This document shows positions 43,674 to 53,037 of a stretch of 64,000 nt of DNA, piece after piece (position 1 is the stretch's first letter; every line of letters begins with the position of its first letter). The DNA lies in NCBI RefSeq assembly GCF_014201805.1, contig NZ_JACHFK010000010.1:1-64000 (forward strand), read 5' to 3'. Position numbers and translations under genes: made by a program. A model generated the notes under the pieces. That model was given only the letters and a program-made list of their open reading frames with translations, was not told where the DNA came from and did no database searches. This DNA is from Deinococcus metalli (lineage in GTDB: Bacteria > Deinococcota > Deinococci > Deinococcales > Deinococcaceae).

Positions 43674-44702
43674 ATGACCCAGACTGCCCGTGAAACGTCC
43701 ATCACAGACATCGCCCGCGAGGCGCAGGTCTCGCCCGCCACTGTGTCACGCGTCCTGAACGGCACCGCCCGCGTCACTCCCGAGAAGGCCGCCCGCGTCA
43801 TGGAGGCGGTCAACCGGCTGAATTTCCGCCTCAACTCCAGCACCTTCGCGCGACACCTGCTGGCGGGAAAACTGCGGGCCGTTGGCGTGATCATTCCTGT
43901 GCTCCACGATGAGTTCTTCGGTACGATGATCACCGGGATCGAGGAACGGCTGCGTGCCCATGGGGTACACATGCTGTGTGCCCTGGGGCAGGAAAACGGC
44001 CCGGACGAACTGACCGCCCTCGAGACCCTGCTCAAGGGGCGCCCTGACGGTGTGATCGCCTTCGCGGACTGGCTCGCGGACGCCGCCCTGATCGATCTGG
44101 ACGCCAGTGGCATCCCCGTGGTCGTGCTCAACCGCTCGATTCCCGAACTGGCGCCGCACTGCCTGCGGCTCGACAACGCCCTCGGCGGCGACCTCGCCAC
44201 GCGGCATCTGCTCGAACTCGGCCACACCCGCGTCGCCCATATCACGGGATCGTTTGACCGGCTGGACGTCCGCGAACGCTATGCCGGCTACCACGCCGCC
44301 CTGCGCGCCGGTGGCGGCACCATCGACGACCGCTTGGAGGTGACCGGCGTGTGGGCCGAGGAAATCGAGGGCGGCCGCGCCGCCGTGAAACGCCTGCACC
44401 GCCGCACCGACTTCACGGCCGTGTTCGCCGCCAACGACTGGCTGGCCCTGGGCGCCGTGCAGGGCCTGCGTGACCTGGGGCTGCGCGTGCCGGAGGACGT
44501 GTCCGTCGTGGGATTCGACAACCGCCGGGTCACCGAGCTCAGCGCGCCCGCCATGACGGTCATCGATTTCCCGCGCCTCCAGATGGGCCAGCTGGCAGCA
44601 GACCATCTGCTCGCCATCCTGGCCGGCGAGCCCGTCCTCCCGCTGCCGCTGCTCACCCCACGCCTGATGATCCGCGGCTCCACCGGACCGCCCCCGATGT
44701 AA
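43674..44702 (+). CDS. LacI-family transcriptional repressor
   Basis: A 342-residue regulator. The helix-turn-helix at residues 8-30 (ITDIAREAQVSPATVSRVLNG) is followed by the hinge helix region, and the sugar-binding core starts AVGVIIPVLHDEFFGTMITGIE; further landmarks are HTRVAHITG, FAANDWLALGAVQGL and VSVVGFDN. I start it at ATG 43674 (GTGAGG upstream); an earlier in-frame ATG would run through the operator. It is divergent from the importer operon and followed by a GH42 gene, both of which it probably controls in response to a galactoside. Confidence 0.92.
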   Translation: MTQTARETSITDIAREAQVSPATVSRVLNGTARVTPEKAARVMEAVNRLNFRLNSSTFARHLLAGKLRAVGVIIPVLHDEFFGTMITGIEERLRAHGVHMLCALGQENGPDELTALETLLKGRPDGVIAFADWLADAALIDLDASGIPVVVLNRSIPELAPHCLRLDNALGGDLATRHLLELGHTRVAHITGSFDRLDVRERYAGYHAALRAGGGTIDDRLEVTGVWAEEIEGGRAAVKRLHRRTDFTAVFAANDWLALGAVQGLRDLGLRVPEDVSVVGFDNRRVTELSAPAMTVIDFPRLQMGQLAADHLLAILAGEPVLPLPLLTPRLMIRGSTGPPPM

Positions 44703-44788
44703 GGCCAGTCCGTCCACCGTCTCATCTGCATCGTCCGGCCGTCGCCGGATGTCCATGTCCCGTTCCCACATTCCCCGGAGGAATCCCT

Positions 44789-46843
44789 ATGCACTACGGC
44801 GTCGCCTGGTATCCCGAACACTGGCCGCAAGACCGCTGGCCTGAAGACCTGCGCCTGATGAAAGCGGCTGGCATGAACACCGTCCGGATCTGCGATTTCG
44901 CGTGGAGCGCCATCGAGCCGCAGGATGGCGTCTTCGAGTTCGGTGTCTTCGATGCCGCGGTGGCCCTGGCCGGCGAGATGGGCTTCCAGGTGATCATCGC
45001 CACCCCGAGCGCCAGTCCGCCCGCGTGGCTCACCTCCGCGCACCCGGAGACCCTCGCCGTCACCCAGGACGGAGTGCCTTACCCCCACGGCGGGCGCTGC
45101 CATTACAACGTATCGAGCGCCACCTACCGCCGGTACGCGGAGCGGATGGCCCGGCAACTTGGCGGACGCTTCGGCCAGAAGCCGCACGTCATGGCGTGGC
45201 AGATCGACAACGAATACAACCGCGTGTCCTACGACCCGGAGACGCGCGCCGCCTTCCAGGCGTTTCTGCGCGCAAAATATGGCACGCTGGACGACCTGAA
45301 CCGCCGCTGGTGGACGGCCTACTGGAGCCAGACGTACACGGACTGGCAGCAGATCCCGCTCCCAGTCTTCCCGTCCACCGAGCATCCGTGGATGGCGCAC
45401 AACCCGGGCCTGCGGCTGGAGTTCCAGCGCTTCATCACGGCGCAGTATGCGTCGTTCCAGCGCCTGCAGATCGACGCGATCCGCCCCTTCGCCCGGTCCG
45501 AGCAGCAGTTCACGCACAACTTTATGGGCTTTTTCGACGTGTACGACCACTATTCTCTGAGTGAGGACCTGGACGTCGCGGGCTTCGACAACTACATCGG
45601 AGATGGTCACGTGGACTACGCGCGCAACGGCGCGCCGCACGACCTGACCCGCGGCTTCAAGCGCCGCAACCACTGGGTGCTGGAAACGCAGGCAGGCGCG
45701 ACCAACCACATGACCACCAACAACGCCCTGAATAGGGGAGAGATCCGCACGCTGGTCTATCACCAGATCGGGCATGGCGCCGACCTGGTCGCGTACTGGC
45801 AGTGGCGCAGCGCGCTGGGCGGGCAGGAGCAGTACTGGGGCACCGTGCTGCACCCGGACGGAACCCCGCGCCCACACTACGCCGAGATCGCGCAGATCGG
45901 CCAGGAACTCGGTCAGCTTGCCCCGCTGCTGGCGGGCACCGCTCCCGTGAGCGAGGTCGCCCTGCTCCACCAGTACGAGGATCGCTGGGCCCTGAATTTT
46001 CAGCGGCAGCACGAGGCGTTCGACCCGGTCGAGCACTTCCTGAGTTTCTACCGGCCGCTCAGGACGGCCGGCATCGGGACGGACATTGTCCACCCGCTGG
46101 CTCCATTGGAGGGCTACGCGCTGGTCGTCGCGCCGCACCTGCATGTCCTGAGCCCAGAGGTGGCCGCCCACCTGGAGGCGTACGTGCGAGCCGGCGGACA
46201 CCTGCTGGTCGGCCCGCGCAGCGGCGTGAAGGACGTCGACAATGCGCTGCTGGCATCGAAAGGGCCGGGCCGGCTGGCCGCCCTCGCCGGCGTTCACGTC
46301 GAGCAGTACTACACGCTGCAGCAGCCCGTGGGTGTAGTCGGCACGGGTGACGCTGGAGCGGACGGCTCCGGCAGTGCGTCCGTGTGGGCCGAGTGGCTGC
46401 ACGTCGATGAGAGCGACGTCGAGGTGCTCGCGCGGTACAGCCCGTGCAACGGCTGGCTGGACGGGCAGGCGGCCATCACGACCCGGCCCGTCGGTGCCGG
46501 GCGGGTGACGGTCGTCGGCGCCTGGCTGAACGACGCGCTGATGGACACCGTCATTGCGCAGAGCGTGGTGCGCAGCGGACTGTCGGTTCCGTTCAGGCCC
46601 CCGTCGGGGATTGAAGTCTGTGTCCGCAGCGGGCCGGCGGGCGCGGTGACGCTGGTGATCAACCACACGCCGGAGGCGCGCACCATTCATCTGGACGCGG
46701 GCCACGACGCACTGAGGGGTCAGGACGTGTGCGGTGATACGGTGCTCCGTCCATACGACGTTCTGGTGCTTACGGTGGGCACAGGAAGTGCCGTGAGCGC
46801 CTCGCCGGAGGACGCCGAGCCGGCCCCTCAACTCTCTCTGTAA
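44789..46843 (+). CDS. Beta-galactosidase, glycoside hydrolase family 42
   Basis: A 684-residue GH42 enzyme. The acid/base is in WQIDNEYN (Glu142) and the nucleophile in VLETQAGATN (Glu299). YGVAWYPEHWP at the start, NHMTTNN and WQWRSALGGQEQYW are family landmarks. A Rossmann-like trimerisation domain (about 380-600) and a small beta domain follow. There is no signal peptide, so it acts on imported galactosides. GGAGG lies before the ATG, 86 bp after the LacI gene; no separate operator is visible, so the two are probably cotranscribed. Confidence 0.93.
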   Translation: MHYGVAWYPEHWPQDRWPEDLRLMKAAGMNTVRICDFAWSAIEPQDGVFEFGVFDAAVALAGEMGFQVIIATPSASPPAWLTSAHPETLAVTQDGVPYPHGGRCHYNVSSATYRRYAERMARQLGGRFGQKPHVMAWQIDNEYNRVSYDPETRAAFQAFLRAKYGTLDDLNRRWWTAYWSQTYTDWQQIPLPVFPSTEHPWMAHNPGLRLEFQRFITAQYASFQRLQIDAIRPFARSEQQFTHNFMGFFDVYDHYSLSEDLDVAGFDNYIGDGHVDYARNGAPHDLTRGFKRRNHWVLETQAGATNHMTTNNALNRGEIRTLVYHQIGHGADLVAYWQWRSALGGQEQYWGTVLHPDGTPRPHYAEIAQIGQELGQLAPLLAGTAPVSEVALLHQYEDRWALNFQRQHEAFDPVEHFLSFYRPLRTAGIGTDIVHPLAPLEGYALVVAPHLHVLSPEVAAHLEAYVRAGGHLLVGPRSGVKDVDNALLASKGPGRLAALAGVHVEQYYTLQQPVGVVGTGDAGADGSGSASVWAEWLHVDESDVEVLARYSPCNGWLDGQAAITTRPVGAGRVTVVGAWLNDALMDTVIAQSVVRSGLSVPFRPPSGIEVCVRSGPAGAVTLVINHTPEARTIHLDAGHDALRGQDVCGDTVLRPYDVLVLTVGTGSAVSASPEDAEPAPQLSL

Positions 46844-46869
46844 CGATCATGCTGACCAGGCGGCGTTGT

Positions 46870-46890
46870 GTGACGTGGCATGGACGTCAC
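46870..46890 (+). terminator. Weak hairpin after the beta-galactosidase gene
   Basis: Stem GTGACGT / ACGTCAC with a 7-nt loop, 26 bp after the stop. No U-tract, so terminator function is uncertain. Confidence 0.35.
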
Positions 46891-46899
46891 TCCAACCAC

Positions 46900-47139
46900 A
46901 GCGCAGAGAGCAGCGAGAGCACTGCGGTGAGGTGAACATGGGCGCCCGCCGGCGAGATCGAGATACCCCTCAACGAACGTTGGGGCCCTGCGGGCCAGCA
47001 GCGGCATGAAGGCCTCGGCGACAACAAACGCTGTTTGGTAAGCCCAGCTGAGACTCGACAGGAGAAACCCGGCCAAGCCTGCCCGGCGGACTTGCTGGCC
47101 TCTGATTCCAGTGCGACTGAGCAAGAACAGCCCGCACAT
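46900..47139 (-). pseudogene. Possible remnant of a small integral membrane protein
   Basis: A leftward frame of about 60 meaningful codons reads RTGIRGQQVRRAGLAGFLLSS, then YQTAFVVAEAFMPLLARRAPTFVEGYLDLAGG, then loses protein-like composition. The Arg-Gly linker, hydrophobic helix and AEAFxxPLLARxAP pattern resemble an uncharacterised family of four-helix membrane proteins. Only about one and a half helices remain. Confidence 0.4.
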
Positions 47140-47271
47140 CGCTGTTCTCAGGGGCGTGATGATTTCTCCCTGCCTGTGTTCACGGAGGCGTGGACATCGG
47201 GTGGGTGGACGGGCTGAATGGCTGCGGTGAGGGCCGCTGAGCCTGTTCAGCGGATGAGGGCCCAGGCAGCG

Positions 47272-47311
47272 ATCCTATTCCCGTTTTCCCGATTTCCTGT
47301 TTTCCCGCATT
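47272..47311 (-). repeat. Octad array 9, distant copy
   Basis: Read on the minus strand, five 8-bp units in phase: AATGCGGG, AAAACAGG, AAATCGGG, AAAACGGG, AATAGGAT. They match the octads around parA, 8 kb away, in an intergenic region and in opposite orientation. Confidence 0.65.
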
Positions 47312-47540
47312 CATGCCGATACTGCTGCTGTGTGGTGCGCCGTTGCCTGATCGAGGAGCCCGGCGCGGCACTGGGTACGCGTCAGGCCGGTTGGTTCCTA
47401 AGAACCCCTTCCGTGGGGTTCAAGCGACCGCTATGTCATTGGCTTTCGGGAACAGCGGCAGAGCCGTGTCGCGTAGTCGACCGCCCAGAGCGTCTCTTCA
47501 CGCAACGCGCCCTGGGGGTGCCGGCTCTCTAAACTCTGCC

Positions 47541-47753
47541 ATGGACACAGCGGAGCTGGAGCGCTGGAAGGCTGATCTTCCCGTGGAGCGTGATGCTCTC
47601 GAGATGCTGCTCGAAGAATTACAGGCACAGTGGCTTACAGCGCAGGCGGCGTTGATCCCTGCGATTCAGCTGGGGAACGGGTACTTGATCCAGCAGGACC
47701 TAGCCACGCTGAACACCCAGATCCGGGTCGTCGAGGCGCACCTGACGCATTAG
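47541..47753 (+). CDS. Small hypothetical protein, helical (70 aa)
   Basis: A 70-residue frame (MDTAELERWKADLPVERDALEMLLEELQ...) rich in Leu, Glu, Gln and Ala with a heptad-like pattern over most of its length, so a helical or coiled-coil protein is likely. There is no clear Shine-Dalgarno; the frame extends further upstream, but that part reads as non-coding. No family recognised. Confidence 0.45.
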   Translation: MDTAELERWKADLPVERDALEMLLEELQAQWLTAQAALIPAIQLGNGYLIQQDLATLNTQIRVVEAHLTH

Positions 47754-48105
47754 GCGTCTCAGGAGCACGTGTGCTCAACATGCCCGGTCAGGGACGCCTG
47801 ATGTTCCAGGCCCGGCCGAACCAAAGTTTTCAGTCCTATACGCGCTCAGGACTCTGACCCATCGCGTCTTCGCCGTGACGGACCCACTGCTGTGGTTTTT
47901 CTCGGGTCACCGGCTCGGCGCCCAGGGCAGCTGATGCCTTCAGAAGTGCCCTCCCCACTGGCGGAAAGACGCTGGCGCTTTCCGGACGAACATCGCCTCG
48001 CGGTTTACGCGGCTGGTGGTGGTGAATCTACCCGCGAGGACCGGGCCACACTTTGAGAGGTGGGGGCGCTCAATGCATGATTCTGGCCCAGGCTCATGCG
48101 CCAGA
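47754..48105. other. Intergenic stretch, no feature recognised
   Basis: 350 bp between two small hypothetical genes that converge here. No hairpin with a U-tract, no repeat and no credible frame seen. Confidence 0.5.
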
Positions 48106-48369
48106 TCAGAGGCGGCCAGCCAGGTGCAGCGCACGGGGCCACACGTCAAACAGGCCGTCTTCCAGCCGGAACGACGGTCGGCTCTGAACGGTATCCCCAT
48201 TTGGGGCCGTGGCCTGGAGCACGTACCGGACGGAACCCCGGCGCAGCACGGCCCGGGCCGTGAGCGTCAGCCCCAGCGCGCAGATCGCCTCAAGGTTTTC
48301 CCGGTGACCGGGACGCTCCAGCAGCAGCCGGATTTGATCTCTATTCCACTTCACCTCACTGTGGGGCAC
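48106..48369 (-). CDS. Small hypothetical protein (87 aa)
   Basis: An 87-residue protein beginning at GTG 48369 (PHSEVKWNRDQIRLLLERPGHRENLEAICALG). An alpha-helical first half and a beta-hairpin-like second half (ARAVLRRGSVRYVLQATAPNGD) give a natural composition. No family, signal or membrane segment recognised. It stands alone and leftward, divergent from the sensor kinase gene. Confidence 0.55.
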   Translation of the reverse strand: MPHSEVKWNRDQIRLLLERPGHRENLEAICALGLTLTARAVLRRGSVRYVLQATAPNGDTVQSRPSFRLEDGLFDVWPRALHLAGRL

Positions 48370-48828
48370 GCGATCAAGGTATCAGGGCGACCTCGGCCGG
48401 GACTCCCCAACACATGAGATTTCTCCTCATCTTCGTATGGGGCTGGGCACATTGAACGGAGCGCTGTCTGCCGACGATCAGCGGCAGCGTGGCATAGGCC
48501 GCGACGTCCCGCGCGACTCTGGGTCTACATCGGGGCCGGTGTCACAGACCTCGACGACAGCCGACTCACCTGGTCGATTGTCAGCGTGTGGCCGACGGGA
48601 AATCCAACGTCCAGGTGCGTGCAGGAGAGCTGACCTCGCCGATCCCGACTGGACGCGTGCGCGCCACACATCGCCCTGCGCTGCGCATTAGGCCGCTAAG
48701 CCCGGAGCGACACGGCGAATTTCGTGAGAATACGATAGGCAAAGAAGGACAATGGTAAGAGACTACGGTGAGAAAGTGCTGTTCTGGAGTCAACTTCTTT
48801 GTGAACGGTGCTCTGTTAAAATAAGGTG
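48370..48828. other. Intergenic stretch upstream of the sensor kinase
   Basis: About 460 bp without a credible gene. The only element I can support is TAAAAT at 48817-48822, 6 nt before the kinase ATG, a -10 box for a leaderless transcript; no good -35 lies at the right distance. Confidence 0.5.
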
Positions 48829-51800
48829 ATGCCCGACCTTGGTGCGCCCGACGAATTCACGGACGAGCTTCCTCCGAGGCAATCCCGGCAGGAATTTCTC
48901 CTGAACCTCAGCGACAAGATCCGTGGCGAGCGAGATGGCCAGTCTGTCGCCCGGACCGCCGTGACGCTGCTCGCCGGACATCTGCGCCTCGACCGCGCTT
49001 ACGTCGCTGTGGTGGATCAGGACCGGGACGCGGCCGAGATCGGGCCAGAGTACCGACGTCCCGGCCTCGTTCCTGTCGAGGGCACCCTCACGCTGTCGGC
49101 GTTTCCTGAGGCTTTCGCCCAGGTGGAGGGACACACGCTGGTGCTCGAAGACACGGACAGCGACGCGTCGCTGTCTGAGCTGGACCGGCACTCGTTCGGG
49201 GCGCTCGGGATGCGCTCGTTGATCGTGGCCTCAGCCCGGAAGGGCGCGCGCCGTCCGGTCTGGGCGCTGCTGGTGGCCATGCAGACGCCGCGGCGATGGA
49301 CGTCTGAGGAGGTTGCCCTGGTGGAGGAGGTGGCCGAGCGCACCTGGGCTGCCGTCGAGCGGGCGCGGGCCGAGGATGCCCTGCACGAGAGTGAAGCGCG
49401 GTATCACGCGCTCTTCGCGTCTTCGCCCGTGCCGTTTATGGTACTCGCGCCGAATCCTCCAGATTTCACGATCACGGCCGTGAACGACGCGTATCTGGAA
49501 GCGGCCCGGACGACCCGCGACGCGCTCATCGGGCGCCGACTGTTCGATGTCTTCACCGATGACCCGGAGCGTTCGGGGCAGCTCGGACCCGAAGCGCTTG
49601 CTCAGTCCCTGGACCGTGTCCTGACGTCACGGCGCACGGACACGATGGGGCGGGTCCGGTATGACCTCGCGACGCACGGCGGTGGATTCGAACCGCACTG
49701 GTGGGAGGCGGTCAACGCGCCGCTGTTCACTGCGTCCGGCGCCGTCGCCGCCATCCTGCATCAGGTCACCGAGGTGACCGACGTGCACCGCGCCGAGGAG
49801 GTGCTGCGCCAGAGTCAGGACCGGCAGGCGTTCCTGCTGCGGTTGAGCGACGCGCTGCGGGCCGAAGCCAGTGTCGACGCGGTCGCGACCCGTGCTCTGG
49901 CACTGCTGACCGAACAGCTGCGCCTGGACCGCTGCTACGTCACCCACTACCACCTGGATGAGGACCGCGCCGACGTGACCCATCAGCTGGGCAATGAGCG
50001 CGTGTCCCCACTGCCGGACCATTTCCGGCTGTCCGACTTTCCGGCGGCCATGCGCGTGGTCTCGGATCGAACCATCGTTGTCGACGACGACTTCGAGCGG
50101 CAGGGGCTGTCGGACGAGGAGCGGCGCAACAGCCGGGCCCTCGGCATGCGCGCGTTTATGGCGGCGACACTTCGCAAGGGGGAGGGCCGGCCGCTGTGGT
50201 CCATGATGGCGATCTCGGCCAGCCCCCGGCACTGGACGCCGGGGGATGTCACGCTCCTCGAGGAGGTCGCCGAGCGGACGTGGGTGGCGATGGAGCGCGT
50301 CCGTACGGAGGCCGCCCTGCAGCGCTCGGAAGAGCAGTACCGCACCCTCTTCGACACCATGACTGAGGGCTTCGCCCTGTGCGGCGTGATTCGTGACGCC
50401 GCCGGGCACATGGTTGACCTCCGCTACCTGGCGCTCAACCGTGGGCTCGAGCAGCAGACCGGCCTGGACCGCAGGGCCGTGGAGGGCCGGCGGTTTTCCG
50501 AGGTCGTGCCCAGGACCGACCTGGACCGGTGGCTTCCGATCTACGCGGCCGTGGTCAACAGCGGCGAGCCCAAGACCTTCGAGGAGTACGTCGTGCTCCT
50601 CGACCGCTGGTTCGCTATCAGTGCGTACCCGCGGCCCAACGACGAACTCGCGCTCTTCTACCACGACATCACAGAGCGCAAACAGCGGGAGCTGAACCGC
50701 GACGTTCTGCTGGCACTCACGGATGAGCTCAGCCGGCTGTCCAGTGAGGACGAACTGCTCCACGCTGTGGGTGCCCGGCTGGCGGACCACCTGACGCTGA
50801 CCTGCTATCACTCCGTGGACGTCGACGAGGACCGTGCGGAGGTCACGCTGAGCCACTTCTGGCATGCGCTGGACGTGCCGGACATCCGTGGCACGTATCC
50901 CATCGACGGCTTCATGCCGCCGGGCGGGCTGGCACGCCTGCGTGCTGGGGAGACGATCGTCATCAACGACGTGCACTCGGATCTGCCCGGCGACACTGCC
51001 GCAGATGTGGCGCTGAAGTCAGGAGCTGATGCCCAACAGATTCGCGCGTACGTGGCGGTGCCATCCAGCCAGGACGGCCGCTGGAACGCCTACTTTGCCG
51101 CTGCGGACAGTGCCCCGAGGCGCTGGACGGCCGCGGAGATCGAGCTGATCCAAGAGGCGGCGAACCGACTGTTCCCGCGCATCGAGCGCGCCCGCGCCGA
51201 GGCCGCCGTGCATGCCTCCCAGGCGCAGTTCCGGGCGGTGGCCAACCTCGTCCCGGACCTGTTGTGGGAAAGTCGGCCGGACGGATTTACCACTTGGTAC
51301 AACGACCGCTGGCTGGAGTACACCGGGCAGACCTTTGAGGTGGCGACCGGCTGGGGGTGGACGGACGCCATCCACCCGGAGGACCGCGAAGGGTCCGCCC
51401 GGCGCTACCGGGAGGCCGTGCAATCGGGTCAACCCCTGCGACAGGAACACCGGATCCGCCGCCATGACGGTGAGTACCGCTGGTTCGTGGTTCAGGCCTT
51501 TCCTCTGCGGAATAACCATGGCGAGGTGATTCAGGTGTACGGCGCGGCGACCGACATCCACCACTTGCGGGAACACTCTGCCGTTCTGGAAGCGCGGGTG
51601 GAGGAGCGGACCCGCCGCCTGGCGGACCTGAACGCCGAACTGGGCAACCTGATCATCCGGACGGCCCACAACCTGGAGGAACCCGCGCGCAAACTCGGGC
51701 ACCTGCTGGACCCCGGGCGTCCCGTCGATCCGCATGCCCTCGACGGTCTTCCGCCCTACGATCCGGCGGCGCTTGCCGCTGAGGTCACGCGGTTGCGCGC

Positions 51801-52341
51801 CGTGGCGCAGGATCTGCGGCACCTCTCTGGACTGGAAACCCATGACCTGCGAACAGACCTGCTGCCGCTGGGCGAGGTGTTCGCCGGCATTCAGGCACAC
51901 GCGGCTGCCACCGCCCGGGGCGCGCAGGTGCACTGGCTCATCCAGTCCCTGCCGATCATCCGGGGAGACCGCGCGCTGTTGACGCAGGCCCTGGAAGTCC
52001 TGATGACCTTCACGCTGAGCGAGACGCGGGGCGCGCAGTACGTGACGGTCAGCAGCCAGGAGGTCGACGGTGAGGTGCAGGTCGCGGTGGAGGACAATGG
52101 CCTGGGGCTGAGCGGCGAGGAGGCGGCCACCCTGTTCGACCTCGCCGTGCGGACAGATCAGGCGGTGCCGTTGCTGGAGGGCAGCGGGCTGGTGCAGGTG
52201 CGGCGCATCCTGGCGCGGCATGGCGGGTGGGCGTGGGCCGAGGCGCAGCGCAGCAGCGGCAAGGTCGTGCTGGCCTTCCCGCGGGACCCGGCCGTGACAG
52301 AGTTTGAGGCCCTGTTCCGCAAGGACAAACCTGGCTGGTGA
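48829..52341 (+). CDS. Soluble multi-GAF/PAS sensor histidine kinase-like protein
   Basis: A 1170-residue cytoplasmic protein with three GAF-PAS pairs: GAF about 20-183, PAS 185-327, GAF 328-494, PAS 495-620, GAF 622-792, PAS 793-917. A dimerisation helix follows with RTAHNLEEPARKL (His near 946), as in phytochrome-like kinases, then a HATPase domain (1030-1157) with VEDNGLGL and GSGLVQVRRIL. The N-box position (LTQALEVLMTFTL) lacks the usual Asn, so ATP binding may be impaired. GAF domains have no conserved Cys for bilin. ATG 48829 is preferred over GTG 48826 because TAAAAT ends 6 nt before it (leaderless). A response regulator lies 2.9 kb downstream. Confidence 0.85.
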   Translation: MPDLGAPDEFTDELPPRQSRQEFLLNLSDKIRGERDGQSVARTAVTLLAGHLRLDRAYVAVVDQDRDAAEIGPEYRRPGLVPVEGTLTLSAFPEAFAQVEGHTLVLEDTDSDASLSELDRHSFGALGMRSLIVASARKGARRPVWALLVAMQTPRRWTSEEVALVEEVAERTWAAVERARAEDALHESEARYHALFASSPVPFMVLAPNPPDFTITAVNDAYLEAARTTRDALIGRRLFDVFTDDPERSGQLGPEALAQSLDRVLTSRRTDTMGRVRYDLATHGGGFEPHWWEAVNAPLFTASGAVAAILHQVTEVTDVHRAEEVLRQSQDRQAFLLRLSDALRAEASVDAVATRALALLTEQLRLDRCYVTHYHLDEDRADVTHQLGNERVSPLPDHFRLSDFPAAMRVVSDRTIVVDDDFERQGLSDEERRNSRALGMRAFMAATLRKGEGRPLWSMMAISASPRHWTPGDVTLLEEVAERTWVAMERVRTEAALQRSEEQYRTLFDTMTEGFALCGVIRDAAGHMVDLRYLALNRGLEQQTGLDRRAVEGRRFSEVVPRTDLDRWLPIYAAVVNSGEPKTFEEYVVLLDRWFAISAYPRPNDELALFYHDITERKQRELNRDVLLALTDELSRLSSEDELLHAVGARLADHLTLTCYHSVDVDEDRAEVTLSHFWHALDVPDIRGTYPIDGFMPPGGLARLRAGETIVINDVHSDLPGDTAADVALKSGADAQQIRAYVAVPSSQDGRWNAYFAAADSAPRRWTAAEIELIQEAANRLFPRIERARAEAAVHASQAQFRAVANLVPDLLWESRPDGFTTWYNDRWLEYTGQTFEVATGWGWTDAIHPEDREGSARRYREAVQSGQPLRQEHRIRRHDGEYRWFVVQAFPLRNNHGEVIQVYGAATDIHHLREHSAVLEARVEERTRRLADLNAELGNLIIRTAHNLEEPARKLGHLLDPGRPVDPHALDGLPPYDPAALAAEVTRLRAVAQDLRHLSGLETHDLRTDLLPLGEVFAGIQAHAAATARGAQVHWLIQSLPIIRGDRALLTQALEVLMTFTLSETRGAQYVTVSSQEVDGEVQVAVEDNGLGLSGEEAATLFDLAVRTDQAVPLLEGSGLVQVRRILARHGGWAWAEAQRSSGKVVLAFPRDPAVTEFEALFRKDKPGW

Positions 52342-52557
52342 TTCGGCTCAAGCCCCCCGCGGTGTTGTGAGCCACGCGAACCACAACGGTGCGCCCTGAT
52401 GCTCTCTGCCCTCCGCCCATGCCCGCCCCCCGAAACGTGCACACAGCCGCCGCACCACCGCCAGCCCCGCCACCACTCCCATCCAGTGGACCCGGCTCAG
52501 CACCGTGCCATGGTCGACGAGAGTCACAGGCTGTCCTGGACGTGAGGTGGTACGGCG

Positions 52558-53031
52558 TCAACCGGGGGACGAATCTGGTTGGTGTTGTGTGCCGTCTTGA
52601 TCTTGGGACGTTCGTTGTGGTGATCGCTCGACCACGAGTTCCTCGTAGGCGAGTTCAACGTCTTCGGTGTGCCATTCGGTCTGGGCGGCCTTCCTCACGT
52701 GCACCTCCTGTGTGACCACAACGTCCTTGCCAGGCAGGGCTCGCTCCTCGTACAGCACCAGCTCGCGGGTCTCGCCAGCCTGCAGGAGGGTGCCGTCCAC
52801 CATCACAGCCGGCCCGCCCGGCTGGGCCGCGATCACGAGCACTTCACTCACCAGTTCGAGCTGCACGACCTCTGTACGCACACGGCGTTCGCGCCGCAGC
52901 GTGACCTGGGCGTACACGTCACGCTGCTTCTCGACCGTCAGGACTTCCTCGCGCAGCTCAAGGGTCTGCCGCTCTGGCGCCGTCACCAGATCAGGATCCG
53001 GTGACGGTGAAGACGATGGTTCGTCCGCCAT
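52558..53031 (-). CDS. YsnF/AvaK (DUF2382) domain protein
   Basis: A 157-residue protein. Its middle (ERQTLELREEVLTVEKQRDVYAQVTLRRERRVRTEVVQLEL) and later TEDVELAYEELVVER show the repeating charged beta-strand pattern of DUF2382, found in stress-linked proteins of cyanobacteria and Deinococcus. There is no signal or membrane segment. It starts 6 bp after the stop of the larger DUF2382 gene, so they form one leftward unit. Confidence 0.75.
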   Translation of the reverse strand: MADEPSSSPSPDPDLVTAPERQTLELREEVLTVEKQRDVYAQVTLRRERRVRTEVVQLELVSEVLVIAAQPGGPAVMVDGTLLQAGETRELVLYEERALPGKDVVVTQEVHVRKAAQTEWHTEDVELAYEELVVERSPQRTSQDQDGTQHQPDSSPG

Positions 53032-53037
53032 CAGCGT

